A DNA stretch of 64,000 nt from Polytrichum commune (Eukaryota; Streptophyta; Polytrichopsida; Polytrichales; Polytrichaceae), in contig OX485809.1 in NCBI GenBank assembly GCA_950295325.1, positions 38,161,081-38,225,080 on the forward strand, read 5' to 3'. This document shows, piece by piece, positions 23,911-35,630 of the stretch. The notes beneath the pieces were generated by a model. That model had not been told where the DNA came from, did no database searches, and saw only the letters and a program-made list of their open reading frames with translations. The position numbers and the translations under genes were made by a program. The stretch's first letter is position 1. Each line of letters begins with the position of its first letter.

Positions 23911-24599
23911 TTCATTAGACTAGGACAAGTTGAGGCCTTGCATCCTTTAAAGATGGACTTGCGTGAGTGTTTTTGTGAAGCATGTGTGTGATGGATTGCA
24001 CAATTGAAATGAGCCCAATAGACTATGAATAATTGTAGAAATTGGGTTTTCATTCCTATCTGATGTGTGCTTCCCCAAGGGGTGGAAACCTAAATGATGC
24101 ACGTGGGTCACTATGAAATCATACACCCTATATACAAGAAAATTATAGAGAAAAACAAATGTATACATGCTAACGGCAAACTAGAAAATGTCCTCATGTA
24201 TTTATACTAAGCTTTTTAGTATAATATGATAAATGCCTCCACTACATATACAAAATCAATATCATGAATTAAATAGGCCTTTATTACATATAAAATTCAC
24301 TTTCACTTTTCATTGAGAAAGCCATTGAACGTTTTTTCATCCATAGCATGCAACTCAACAATTGCATCAAAAAAACAACGACAAAAGCACAATAACTTGG
24401 CCAAAATCTAGAGCAATAATCAAGGGAGCTCATGAGCCCTTCAAGAGCCTCAATTTGCAATAACCTAAAACCCTTATGCAAACCCTAATAAGAATGAACA
24501 TGGTAGTCATTGAGGATTATTATCATATGATAGCAAGATTCAAGATGCCTTCTCTGGTTGAGTTAGGTGGACTCAGTGTGTAGAGTAGAGGCACCCATA

Positions 24600-24900
24600 A
24601 CCGGTCACTTAAGACATTTTGCACACGATCTAGAGAAGTATAAGGAGGCGCAAATTTTTTGGTAATTTTATTCCTTAAATTGCAATTACTATGAATTTTT
24701 GAAGCCAGAGTTTGGTTCGAACACATTACCAATGTCTAGAGTTTGCCATAATCGTTCATATTAATTGTTCATTCCTTTTCACTTTAACACTCAAAACCAT
24801 GACATGTGTCATGGCACTATGGATTTTGGCTCGATCGAAATTCAATCCCAACATGGTCAAAATTCTGGTACCCTACAAATTGCCAATGGGGTTTTAGTTA
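24600..24900 (+). repeat. Dispersed repeat R3, copy without the small MITE
   Basis: It matches 51770-52040 on the same strand and 54985-55230 inverted: gcgcaaattttttggtaattt, ccttaaattgcaattac, tttgaagcca, ttcgaacacatta, gacatgtgtcatggcac. Unlike the other two copies it shows no 'ttagggttagtttccatg' MITE at the corresponding place. Confidence 0.65.
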
Positions 24901-26377
24901 GAAATAGGCTCCTATACTGTACTATTACGTAATTGTTAGCTATCTCTCCTTAACTGAGACCCTTGGGCTTGGGCCAATAGCCATCTAGGCTGACTTGCCC
25001 TAACAACATAGTATTCATGAAAACCTCACATTCACATGGACATTTTTTTTTTCCATTTCCAAAGCTAAATTAGTTTCTAGACTTGTGGAGTGCATTGCAG
25101 CTTTGGAAAAAAAATGCATTTTTAATCTAATTTTGTATGGGAACCTATAGTACAAGTTCATAGAGTAAAGAGTAAGTATTTTTATATCATATATGTTATG
25201 TTTTGATTGCTACCAAGAGCGTTTGAAGTAATAATGAAGAACATAACATTCATGGCATAAAAAGACTTCTTCCCCCATTATTATTTGTGCATGCTACTAG
25301 CATTTTATAAATACATCTAGATGTAGCTAGCAAAAGCTACTTCCAAAAACCAATTTAGGTTGGCCTTCCTTGTATGCAAGAAAATGACATTTGTGACATT
25401 TTTGCATGCCATCTCACGCTTTCATGAAAACCATGTTTAACACCCAAGGCTTACACATGTAATATGCTAGAATATAAGCTATAGAAGTTGGGTCTCACAA
25501 AACACACCTACTCTGCTATGTTATATTATGTGTAGTTCGTAATGACAAGTAATATAAAATAATCCTATCTTGCTCCATCAAGAGAGGGACAAAGGGAATT
25601 CGGCAAACATCGATCAAGCACTTCCTAGGGGGTGAACTCTTCATACCACATGCAAACTAACATGAGTGTAAAATGGGATGTAATTTGAGGCATTGGCGTA
25701 GATAAGTATACATAATGGAAAGGTATTATTATTCTCTAGTGTGTACATTTCAAAATGTCATTAAGATTTTTGAAGTAAATGTAGATGTACAAAAGGGGGC
25801 CGTAAAGTTTGGAGAAAACATTGATATTAGATGTGCTAGTTTCATCCAATCTACCTTATTTCATCTAAATGTCGTGTGATTTAGGGTCAGACACGGGTAG
25901 ATCACTCTAAGGCATTTTTGTGCACCACATGCAGCTGGGGGTTTTCTGTTTTGGGGCTATTTACCTTCAAGGGTTTAATTAAAGCCTCCCTATAATTACT
26001 TAAATTTCAATAATGGCCCATTTGTTTGCACCCTTCCATTACTTATATTGTCCAAGTCACTACAATTTTTTGTACTCTATATTTCTTTTAAGTAATAAAT
26101 ATCCCAATTATCATCCATCCCCGTGAGTCCTAAACCCATTTACATATCATACTAAACATACCTTCTAGGATCCTTATCTTCAGCCCCTATATTAATTTTA
26201 CAAAAAAATAATGGCCCACGTTTTATGTCCATCTAACTTACTTATAATGGGATTGTCTACATTTAATGGCTCCTTCATTATTTGGAATTCCTTTATAATT
26301 TTTATTTCAAATGATTTCAATCCTCTCTATATTATGCCGCACGTCGTTTTTAAAATGCACTAAGTGATCTACACGTG
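24901..26377. other. Intergenic, mostly unassigned
   Basis: About 25600-25800 shares a diverged repeat with 50660-50880 (accacatgcaaactaacatgagtgtaa; tgtgtacatt..). No gene is seen elsewhere in the interval. Confidence 0.45.
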
Positions 26378-26530
26378 GGGTCAGATTGTTAAGAAAAGAC
26401 TATTTAAGTCATGATTTATATTTTGTGTATGTATTGGAGGTCCAAATGTCATGTGTTTTAGGGTCAGATTGTTAAGAAAGAACTATTTAAGTCATGATTT
26501 ATATTTTGTGTATGTAGTGGAGGCATTTAT
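26378..26530 (+). repeat. Recent tandem duplication, ~83-bp period
   Basis: gggtcagattgttaagaaa..actatttaagtcatgatttatattttgtgtatgta occurs at 26378-26447 and again at 26461-26528 with very few differences. The close identity suggests a young local duplication. Confidence 0.9.
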
Positions 26531-26889
26531 CACATTAAATTGAAAAGCTTAATATATGTACATGAGTATTTTGTCTAGCATATTGTTAGTACGTATACAA
26601 TTTTTTTCTCTATACATTTGTCGTTTATAGGGGGTTTATTTCATAGTCATCCCACACACGTCATTTAGGATTCCAATGAAGAGTCCACCCCCTGAGTCTA
26701 ACTTGGTAGGTGGGTCTTAAAAGGTTTTCTTTCCAACTAGCCCACTTCTCCTAGTATATGAAACACACAATTAGTAAGAGATGGTTAGCAACTCCAAATT
26801 GAAGCCTTACCCCAGCCATACCCACATTCCTCACAATTTTTGTGGCTTATATGAATATCTTATTTGTTATCAATTTGAAGATTTCCATG

Positions 26890-27080
26890 CTCATTAAGAG
26901 GTCATATAGATCCTCTTAATAATAATGATTCTTGACCTTAAAATTGTTATCATATTTTGAGCATGTCTTTTATAAACACATGTCGTTTTGATATTTGTTC
27001 TTGGAGCCACACCAAACCACATACCACTCAAATTTAGGTATGTCCAATAAAGATAAGTAACCAAATTAGGCACATGTACC
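26890..27080. mobile_element. Partial MITE, 'TAAGGTAGAC' family
   Basis: The segment reading ttgttcttggagccacacc, aaaccacataccactcaa and ggtatgtcca is the reverse complement of a phrase conserved near the ends of the elements at 28654-29027 and 46293-46627. The far terminus of this copy was not located. Confidence 0.5.
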
Positions 27081-27959
27081 ATAAATAGCTTCTTTGTGCA
27101 AGTTTTCACTTTAACAATTTTCAAATGTTGGTAGATTTCATTGATCGGTGTGTTAGGGAGGTGATTGGTACACTAAAAGTTTTGATTTAGTGTCACATTA
27201 AAACCAGTGTGCCATGTTAATTACAATGATCTTCATGACTTGTCATGTAGCATTCATGGGGGGTAACTTCCTTGTAAGGACAAAAAGCATGTGCACTAGA
27301 GGGTATTCTCAAGGAGACTATGAAGTAATGTGCATATTCCCAAGATACTCCATCTATTTGATGAACGTTTTTGGACTGAACCTTATTTATTTTACAAAAG
27401 TTATTTCTATTACCCTACATGCATGTTAATTGCTCAATAGATTTAACTTCATCGGATTTTATTCCACCCTATATTTTTGCTTCATTTGGCTTTATATATC
27501 TTACAAACAATGACCACCATGGGGTAGCATCAAATGCCATATGACATCTTCTCTAGTTGCCACCTAGTGATTACAAAACAATTAGTGTGGGTTGACGATG
27601 AATAATATGGACCACAATGTAATGTCGACCTGCATGTATTTGAGTCTAAGTTATTTAAACGAGCTCAAATGCTCTTACTTTTTCATTATACATATGTGTA
27701 TGCTATAATCAAAAGAATACATATGGTAAACGTAATATTACATTAGATATGCTCACTTTTGACATTTTAAACTAAAAACATCAACACTTATCTCAAATTC
27801 CTCCGTATGACATCTCGATACCCAAATAGGACATCTTTTGGATCCTCGAGCTTAAGGGTTAAGATGGTAAACATACTTGGAAATATAATGTACTTATTGT
27901 GCAAGATTGTAGGGTGTTGATTTTAGCACCATCTACCTTAAAAGAGGCCCAACTTGGTG

Positions 27960-28412
27960 TTCATAATGAGCCATCCATAAAGTGCCTCAAAGAGGGACAA
28001 AACTATGGGTTTGACCCTTGTTTGAGAAAACTTTCTAATAGTAGCTTGTTAGCTCATCGTACATGGGAACCTATTTTGAAAGTTGAGTGAAACTTTTGAG
28101 ACCTCCTCTTTTCACCTCTCAAACTTTGAGAGAATTCTGAGATCTAAAATAATGTGTGTGCATGGGACCCATTATTTTGAATCCCAAATTGGCCTATGCA
28201 AGGCTAGCTTAGCCCACCCATCCCATTTCAGCTTCTCAGGCTCTAAACTCAATTTCTTTTCATTTCATTTCAGCAGGATAAACTAGAAAGCCAATTTTTG
28301 ATGCTCTAGCACACCTCCTTGTGTATGATAATTTAAGCATTAAGAAAACTTGGATAACTTTGTGTAAATTCTAATAAACTCATGGTTTGGGACTAAACGC
28401 ACGGGTTTCATT
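27960..28412 (+). repeat. Dispersed repeat R1 (~450 bp), copy 1
   Basis: It starts near ccataaagtgcctcaaagag and ends near ggtttgggactaaac. Internal landmarks are tttgagagaattctgag, gcatgggacccattat, gcctatgcaaggctagctt and aagaaaacttggataactttg. Other copies are at 49455-49920 (+), 37985-38220 (-, partial), 62612-63000 (-) and 43985-44215 (-, partial). The ends are constant but show no evident TIR, A-tail or coding region. The class is unknown. Confidence 0.7.
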
Positions 28413-28653
28413 CATCTGCAGACAACTCTATTGAATGCTATGAAAAGAAGGGCGTTGCCAAGTGACGCGGTGAGGTGAAATAAAACGAGCACTTGAAACA
28501 AGTGTCAGTTCTGGTGAGTGTCTTGAAGTGTATTTATGTGTTTCCAAATGTCTAAGTCCACAGGTCACTTCGGAATGCTACTAGACTTCTATTATGCCCG
28601 GTGCCTATTCATCCATCATAAGGTGTCGGTTGCCATTGTTGCATTATTGTGCC

Positions 28654-29027
28654 TAAGGTAGACGTGCCTATTTCCAACATAGTAAGAATATGGACACCTA
28701 TATTTGAGTGGTATGTGGTTAGATGTGGATCTAAGAACAAACAGCAAAGTGACATGTGTTCAAAATACACTCACCATCCCACGCTCAATAGTCAACATGA
28801 TGGGGAGGGGGGGGGGGGGAAGGGGTACTATATGACCACTAATATGAATATGAGAATCTTCACTTTGATATTGATTAAGATGTTCATATCATTTCCAAAC
28901 ATCATGAGGCAAATGGCTATAGACATGATTTGGATTTGCTAATTGTATCTAGCACTAGTTGCATGTTTCATATCCTATGAGAAGTGAGTGTAGAGTAAAA
29001 ATCTCCAAACAGCACCCGTCTGCCTTA
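28654..29027. mobile_element. MITE, 'TAAGGTAGAC' family, ~375 bp
   Basis: The left end reads TAAGGTAGACGTG; the right end in reverse complement reads TAAGGCAGACGGG. Just inside lies ggacacctatatttgagtgg. Internal text (gagaatcttcactttgatat, gtttcatatcctatgagaa) matches 46293-46627. A poly-G run (28802-28820) lies in the interior. TA at both ends fits a Tc1/mariner (Stowaway-like) TA target, but this is inference. Confidence 0.7.
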
Positions 29028-29310
29028 CATCTTATGTACATTCATAGTGCATTTCTGAGAGTGGGCATCTCATCCAAGGGACTTTTGACACTAATCAATT
29101 GGTTTTTGAAGTGAAAGTGCCACTTGTCATAAGACTATTGATCGAAAGATGTGATTAAGTTAATGTAGCATGAAAATGAATCACATTTTGACATTGCCAT
29201 GGTACATGGCTGTTGTATATCGCATCGACCTTGAAATTTCAACCCATAAATGCGAAAATCCTAAATAATGTAAATGTAGAGCGACCAGATGAATGAAATG
29301 AAATTGATTT

Positions 29311-29693
29311 TAAGGTAGAGGGGTCTTAAGTGGCTTGTTTTCTTAATCAGGCACCTATATTAGATTGGTATGTGGTTCGGTGAGGATCAAAAAGCAAAAA
29401 TCATGAAGACATAAATTTAAAAGAGATTGGACTACATCTTCAAATATTAATAACTACTCTACATTGAATAAATAATTTAATTAGGAGGACTTATGTATCC
29501 AATTTAGAAATCAACAAACATGCACTTCCGATAACCATAACTAAATCAAAGGACATCAAATTTTCAGTCCATTTTTTTATGCAAATGTTTCATCGTAGAT
29601 TTGCTAATGCAACACGAGTTTCATCATGTAAATCTAATCGGTAGGGACATGAAAAACAAACCAAATAACACCCACATACCTTAAGTCCGAGAA
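29311..29693. mobile_element. MITE, 'TAAGGTA' family, abutting the LINE 3' side
   Basis: It begins TAAGGTAGAGGGG and ends CCCACATACCTTA. It is highly similar, in inverted orientation, to 33068-33472: cttgttttcttaatcaggca, gtatgtggttcggtgaggatc, ccataactaaatcaggag-like text, gcaacacgagtttcatc, accaaataacacccac. The sequence is non-coding. Confidence 0.75.
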
Positions 29694-29743
29694 GTCAAAA
29701 GGCTAATGGGACTAAGAAGTACATCATGGTGCTATCAAACTAG

Positions 29744-30556
29744 CTAATTTTCAAGAGTGGTAGCCTCTATGCAATAGAGGCTATTGTCAACTTGATGGTT
29801 CAATTGAAAGAAAGGCTTCAGGCTTCCTAATACTACATTCTCAAATAATGATGGAAACTTATCTTCAATGGGGTTATATAGGGGACTCTCCAACACAAAG
29901 TGTGCCTCATTTTCAATTGCATTGTAAAAGCAAATGTGGCATAATCTATTATCTCTTGAGATAGAGATAGTCGACCATCGTCCAATTTCAATGGCAAGTC
30001 TATGATTTGATGTGCGGTACACCGCAACAACCTTGCACTGTGGTGGGGTCAATGGTTGCTTCAAGTACAATTTACATTCGCATTTGAGAAAAACCTTGAG
30101 GTGGAGGTAATCTAGTTTCTACCGTGAGGGATGGGAAGAGTTCCACTCTTTAGCAAGAAAAGCCTCCTTGATAGCATCATATATGTTTTCTAATATTTTC
30201 TCATGGGTTTCCCAATGAGATACTCCCCATGATGTCTGTCACATGGTTGTCGATTTGTGCCATGTATCATGTCCTAGTTGGGCAAGATGTTGGGAAAGTG
30301 AGGTTGCTTGACTAACTAACCAAGAGGAAAGTAAGTGGGCCAATTGGTGTTGAAAAACCATAGTGAGCTTAAGATAGTACAGTTCTATGGGAAGTTCTCC
30401 AAATTCGGCCAACATAATACAATAGGTTTTTGAAGAATGCACTTTGATGGGAGACATCATATGTATCTTCATGCCCTTTTCCAAATCCTTCCATTGAGAG
30501 TTTTTCAAGTCGCGTCCCCAAATTTCAATGCCATATGTGAAAGTTGGAAGCACCAA
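29744..30556 (-). pseudogene. LINE ORF2, C-terminal part (broken)
   Basis: Two frames: 30239-30556 (IEIWG..DLEKGMKIHMM..) and 29744-30070 (RLCHICFYN..EAHFVLESPLY). The latter contains a Cys-x2-Cys..His arrangement like the zinc-knuckle-like tail of many LINE ORF2 proteins. A frame change lies between them. A T-rich run at 30601-30651 (A-rich on the coding strand) expands the link to the RT domain. Confidence 0.75.
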
Positions 30557-30799
30557 AGCCTTGAATTGATGGGATTTGAGTTCCCAACACGTGACTCCAA
30601 CTATTTTTTTCTATTTCTTTTTCTTTTCTTTTTATTTTTTTTCCCCTTAAGGCCCCCATCAAGGCTTTCATACTTGCAGTTTGTCACCTTTTACTAAATG
30701 GCTCAAAATAACCATGTGAATAGAAATCAATCCCAATATATTTACAATGTTGAGTTATCTTGATTTGGTCCATGTTTAGGTAAACTACTTTTCATTTAA

Positions 30800-31560
30800 T
30801 TTCCTTTTGTTGCAGTGAAAGATCATGATTTCGGTCTTAGATAAAAGGACTTCAAGGCTAGAAGAAGTGCAAATCTCATATAGCTTGTTCAAAAGTCTTT
30901 GTAGTCATGCTCTTGATTTAGAGAGCATAACAACATTGTCATCATAAAAAATGATGGCAACCACTGTGCTGAATAAACATGGACAATCCCCATTGATCTT
31001 TGTCCAAATATGTTCATCAATGTGCAAGCTGAATAGTGTGGGAGAAAGGGGGCATCCTTGTTTAATACCGATGTTGGACATTACTTCATGATGTGTGTCA
31101 TTGTTGATTCGTACTTTGGCCTAGATTGTAGTATATATGGCTTTTGTAGCTTGTTGTCAATAAAGTGCTATGCCTAATTGTTGAAGGTATTCCCAAAGCT
31201 TGTCATGTGGAATTGTGTCGAAATCTTTTTTGAGATCAACAAAACAAGCATATATGCATCGACCTACAAAACTCCTTCTTCAATTAAAATACTTAATGTA
31301 AAGATGTGGTCCAAAGTAGATATACCTACCCTGAATCCAATTTGCCCTCTCATTGTGACCCCTTTCAATTATGCCCATCAGCTAATTCTTTTTCTTTCTA
31401 AAACGGAGCCATAGAGCTTGCCAAAGATTGTGCCTAGGATTATGGTCATGTAGTCCTCAAGGGAGTTTCTTTCACCGGATTTGAAGATCATTTGAATAAT
31501 GTTGGTAGTCCTTGAAGCCGGGAACCCCTCTGTAGCCACTAAATGAAATAGCATCGTGAT
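30800..31560 (-). pseudogene. LINE ORF2, reverse transcriptase domain (broken)
   Basis: Motifs in order on the - strand are GFRVGISTLDHIF, then GIKQGCPLSPTLF (RT block 4-like), then FYDDNV replacing the usual [Y/F]xDD catalytic box, then SSLEVLLSKTEIMIF. The Asp pair is intact but stops interrupt the frame elsewhere, so it is not a working enzyme. Confidence 0.82.
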
Positions 31561-32128
31561 TGGTTCACATAGATTATTTGCAACCCATTTTAGAAACTCA
31601 AGTGCTAGCCCATGAATATCTCACGCCTTGTGAATTGCTAAATCTTTCATATTGGCCCATATGTTCCCATCTACAAAAAAATCTAAAAGTTGAGTGTTTG
31701 GAACAAATTGATCATGGATACATTATCCCGAGGTGTATAGTTATGTGCAATAATCTACTCCTTCTTGTGGAGTAAATGGGAGGTCAAGTTGTCTTTTCCT
31801 TCAATGCTCTTCCTTAGAAATTTTGGTTCGTTTTTTAGTAGAAGGTATAGTTCCTTTGATTGCACTCCAAGTAGAGGGTTTCTCATATTCAATCATCGTG
31901 TGATAATTTTTGAAGGCTATTCTTGAAATATTGTTCATGCGACTAGAGTTTAACACAATATGGTAATTTCACTAGGCCTCTCAACAATCATTATCAAACC
32001 ACATGTGAGGTGGTCTATCTCTTTGTTTGACGCCTAGATTTTTTTAGAGACGATTGGTTGAGGCTCACGTAATATCAATCTTAACCAAGCTTGAGCGCAT
32101 TCATGTCTAATGAAGTGTAGGTCTCACC

Positions 32129-33054
32129 TTACATATGATTGAGATCATGCTTGACACTTAGAACATATTGGTTTGCCTTCTTAGGATTGGGACATAGAAC
32201 TTGGCCTTGACTAAATGAAGTTGGAAGCCTTAATCCTACACTATGAAATATTCTAAACAAGAGACGACAATGGTACAAATTGGGTTGTTTATTACCAATG
32301 GAGAAATCGGAGATAGACTTGCAAAGGGAGTCCAGGTCGCCTATGAGATAATCAATTACACTAGAGAAACAAGTAAAATTTTGACATTGTTTATTTACCC
32401 CATTAAGAATCACAGAGCTAGAGAAGGACAATGTTTTTACTAAGAATCAACCGAAGGCATTCTAACGGCCAAATGTCCTTGGACTCTCCCAGCCAATGTG
32501 GGCTAAGGAACTTTAAGCAAGTTGATGCCATTGACATCAAGAAGAAAACCCTCTCCTACGTGAGAACTACACTAAATATGATATTTAATATCACTTACAA
32601 TTTGGAATTACACAATGCTATATTTATTTCATGTATATCTCATATTTTACCAAAAAATGTTAAAATTAATAGTTTGGACATTTTAGGACATTAACAACAT
32701 TACTTGGTGATGATATTACATCAATAGCAAAAAAAAAGATATAGCACTGTGTAAATCCAAATAGTAAGTGACACTAAATACCATATTTAGTGTAGTTTGA
32801 GCATTAAAATCACCAACTACGAAAACCTCCCCTAAAGATTGATAAAAAATGAATCTTGGTGAAAAGTAATACAGACCCTTATAAGGGTCTGTAGTTGTAG
32901 ATTTGTAGCTTTTGTCATTAATGAGTGGAAAGTAGCATATACCAATACATATATCTGTAGAGAGACCTATATCCTTGTGGATCCTCATCTGTATGTGTGT
33001 CCGTATCATTATATATACCAAAAGCGTATGTGAATTTGAGGCAGTGTACCGCAA
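32129..33054 (-). pseudogene. LINE ORF2, apurinic-like endonuclease part, split by a MITE
   Basis: The 5' half (32800-33054) reads ..CYFPLINDKSYKSTTTDPYKGLYYF and then FVVGDFNAQT, where the MITE begins. The 3' half (32129-32431) reads CFSSVIDYLIGDLDSL..SDFSIGNKQPNLYHC. Both match the EEP endonuclease fold of non-LTR retrotransposons in the expected order. Confidence 0.75.
32565..32797. mobile_element. MITE, 'CTACACTAAAT' group, inserted in the LINE
   Basis: The ends read AACTACACTAAATATG and, in reverse complement, AACTACACTAAATATGG. Inner phrases are cacttacaatttggaattac against its mate near 32750. It interrupts the LINE endonuclease just after GDFNA. TGAG lies directly outside both ends (32561-32564 and 32798-32801), a possible 4-bp target duplication. 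Confidence 0.85.
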
Positions 33055-33067
33055 TAAGTGCCACTAA

Positions 33068-33472
33068 TAAGGTGTGTGGGTGTTATTTGGTTTGCTTCAT
33101 GTTCTCCAACTTCTACCGATTAGACTTTACGCAACAAAACTCGTGTTGCATTAGCAAATGTTTGCTGAAACATATGCAAAAATTGGATTGGTAATAGGAC
33201 CTCTCCTGATTTAGTTATGGTTGTCAGAAGTGCATGTTTGTTGATTTCTTAATTGGACACATAGGTCCTCCTAGTTTTGTTCGCTATTGAGTGTAGAGTA
33301 GTTAATAAGATTTGAAGACGCAATCCAATTTTTTTTTAACATGTGTCTTTATGATGTGTGTTCTTTGATCCTCACCAAACCACATACCTATCGACTATAG
33401 GGGTCTGATTAAGAAAACAAGCCACTTCAGAAGTTTGACACCAATTTATGAAGTTTGAACCCACATACCTTA
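33068..33472. mobile_element. MITE, 'TAAGGTA' family, abutting the LINE 5' side
   Basis: It begins TAAGGTGTGTGGG and ends CCCACATACCTTA. It is inverted relative to 29311-29693 and shares the long internal match listed there. Two short direct repeats near its right end (caccaatttatgaagtttgaa / caccaatttatttggtt) continue outside it. Confidence 0.75.
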
Positions 33473-34839
33473 TGGAGGTCGACACCAATTTATTTGGTTT
33501 TCCAAGCTTAGTGCCACATGTCCTCCCCACATTGGTTAGACTTCTACATAACATTATTCATTCTCATAGAGGACTTTCGTTTTTAACCTAATGTAGGCCC
33601 GTTTTGACACATATTGTTTTAGATGCAAACCACCCATGAAGTTTGAACTCTAAACGCTTCTAAAATCAACACGAATATCATCGTGAACAGTGGAATCTGA
33701 GAATAAAGGAGGTATAATGTCCCACATGCATCAGGCCCCACCAAAGTCTTCAACTTGTTAGATTCATGCTTCTCAATTAAAAATTAAATTGTTTTGGTGT
33801 TTTATGTGAGGGGAGTTGCATACTGGTGTAAAGGGGGTTTTGAACTAGAAGTTCATTTTTGGGGGGGGATTTTTAAGGCTAGGAGCTCACAAGCCTCATC
33901 CAAAGCTCACTCTGTTGAAAGCTTGGCCAACCTTCAAGCTCTTGATACTTTGAGCAAGTGGAAAATGGCCATGCTGAAAGTGACATACTAGATATCAAGG
34001 GGAATGGTATTAAACAATAAAAGAGAATTCATAACAAGCCAAAGAATGCTTGAGAGTCCATTTGCATGGGGTCCACAAAACAAGAGCTTGAACTCATGCC
34101 CTTAAGCGTGACATCCATGGGGTAGTGTGGAATTCTAACCACCACGAGCTTGTACTAGCCTTATTGAATGGGATTTTATCAAACCGTCATTCAAACATTC
34201 TAAGGCTAGCAAAAGGTTGAAGCTTTCAAGTTGTAATATCAAATGTAAAGCGGAATTGAGTGAACAAGGTTGAGTAAGAGATCCATTCCCACCTATGAGA
34301 AAGGCTTGATTCTTCAAGCTCTCTTGATCTTTGAACTCCAAACCTCTCTATTGTAAAGGAAGTCAAACTCACTCAACATTGTCAAAGTTTCAATTCCTTT
34401 GCCGGTGGTAGTATGCAACGACTGTAGTGAAACTAGTAAAAGACATGGTCCTAACCAACACAATTCCATAACATGGCCAACCTACCCAATCTACGAAGAG
34501 TCTAGATTTATAACATGGTCATATAACATTATTCATTATAACACAACCAAAACATCCTTCATTCTAACATGGACACAACATGATCGCTTGGCTTGTGTTA
34601 GCCATTCCCTTGCCATAGATTCACAACAATGCCTAGGTTAAACATAAACAACTTTAACATGGTACGGTGGCTTTGACAACCGCAACGGGCACGTGGTGTG
34701 TTGACCCAATGAATTGTCCATCAACCAAAACGTGATACTTCAAATGGAGACCATTTTCCATTTTCAAAAGGACATGTGCCAACCGGCATAGGAAGTGGGT
34801 TGACCCTTTGGAGATTCCCAAATTTCAACATTCGATCTA
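33473..34839. other. Intergenic, no gene seen
   Basis: Contains a G run (33860-33868) and short 'ataacattattcat' phrases also found in the small MITE at 36219-36333. Short ORFs have no recognisable domain. Confidence 0.4.
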
Positions 34840-35325
34840 AGGGCCACTATGAGACCGAGAGCCCGTGACCATTACACTTCAAGCACTCTCATTGGTGGAA
34901 AAGGCGGAGCTGGTCCAAGTTCGCTTCACACTTCAACAGAGGAAGTGAATGCAAGGTGGATGTAAAGTCTACATGGATTCTTACATGGCATCAAATGGAT
35001 CATGTTTCATGTTCACTTGGACTATTTTCAAAAACCACCTCTTGGAGGTAGGCCAAACACAAAACTAGACGACCATGTCATTCCAAACGCTCACAATTAT
35101 TGATTTATTCTATTTTATCATGTGTGAGGACCCGCATGAATAGAGATCCAATGAAATAACATTTGGTTAAGGATCTGTTCACATATGGCTTCACACTACA
35201 CTTGAGGGCCCGTGACCACACTATGTGATTTGGGAGGTGAGTTGGGACGGCCTTTGGACACTTTCTTTTGGGCTCTCACAATCGCATGGTCATGGCTCTT
35301 GGCTTGTGTGTGTGAAGTTGACCCT
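34840..35325. mobile_element. TIR element, 'AGGGCCACTTCACAC' family, ~485 bp
   Basis: The left end reads agggccactatgagaccgag, agcccgtgaccatt. The right end in reverse complement reads agggtcaacttcacacacac, aagccaagagccatgacc, giving TIRs of about 45 bp. Inside are agttcgcttcacacttc and tggcttcacactacacttga, diverged subterminal inverted repeats. Related elements are at 57153-57701 (complete) and 45217-45475 (partial). Long TIRs hint at a Mutator-like origin; no target duplication was seen. Confidence 0.7.
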
Positions 35326-35630
35326 AAGTATTAATATTACGTTAAGCACGTTGATTAACGAAGCAATTCATTTGGAACCGTGAAGAAGTTATTTGGGCCA
35401 CGGATTCTACTCGTGAAGTCGTACAGTAACGGCCACAAGGCCCAAGGGCCAGGAAGTGTGGGGGCCGGGAGAGCCCTCCCAATGTATCACTAAATTTAGG
35501 GGCGATAATCATTGACTCTAAAGACACTTCTTGAAAGGCTAATCTTGACTTGGTCAAATCACAACTTGGCCAACAAACTTTGAAGGGTCAAGCCTCCTTA
35601 ATTAAGATAAGATCTCTACATGGACTTCAG

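Larger units (their letters stand above)
29694..33067 (-). mobile_element. Decayed LINE retrotransposon (EN-RT-C terminal), ~3.1 kb without its MITE
   Basis: Reading on the - strand, the order is endonuclease, reverse transcriptase, C-terminal domain. The endonuclease GDFNA motif is at 32796-32815. The endonuclease C terminus (SSVIDYLIGDLDSL..ISDFSIGNKQP) is at 32129-32431. The RT shows FRVGISTLDHIFTL (near 31300-31340), GIKQGCPLSPTLFSLHIDE (about 31010-31070) and the active-site box AIIFYDDNVVMLSKS (about 30915-30957). The thumb and C-terminal region is VLPTFTYGIEIWG (30510-30556), and the tail RLCHICFYNAIENEAHFVLESPLYNP ends at 29744. Frames are broken repeatedly, the 5' part (ORF1 and the endonuclease start) is missing, and no poly(A) tail is left. 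A 233-bp MITE interrupts the endonuclease. Confidence 0.88.

Noticed and set aside
29311-33472. A single ~4.2-kb element with ~400-bp terminal inverted repeats that captured a LINE
   Set aside because: Each arm has its own TAAGGTA...TACCTTA tips at both its inner and outer edges, and stand-alone copies of the same family occur at 28654 and 46293. The arms are better read as two separate MITEs.
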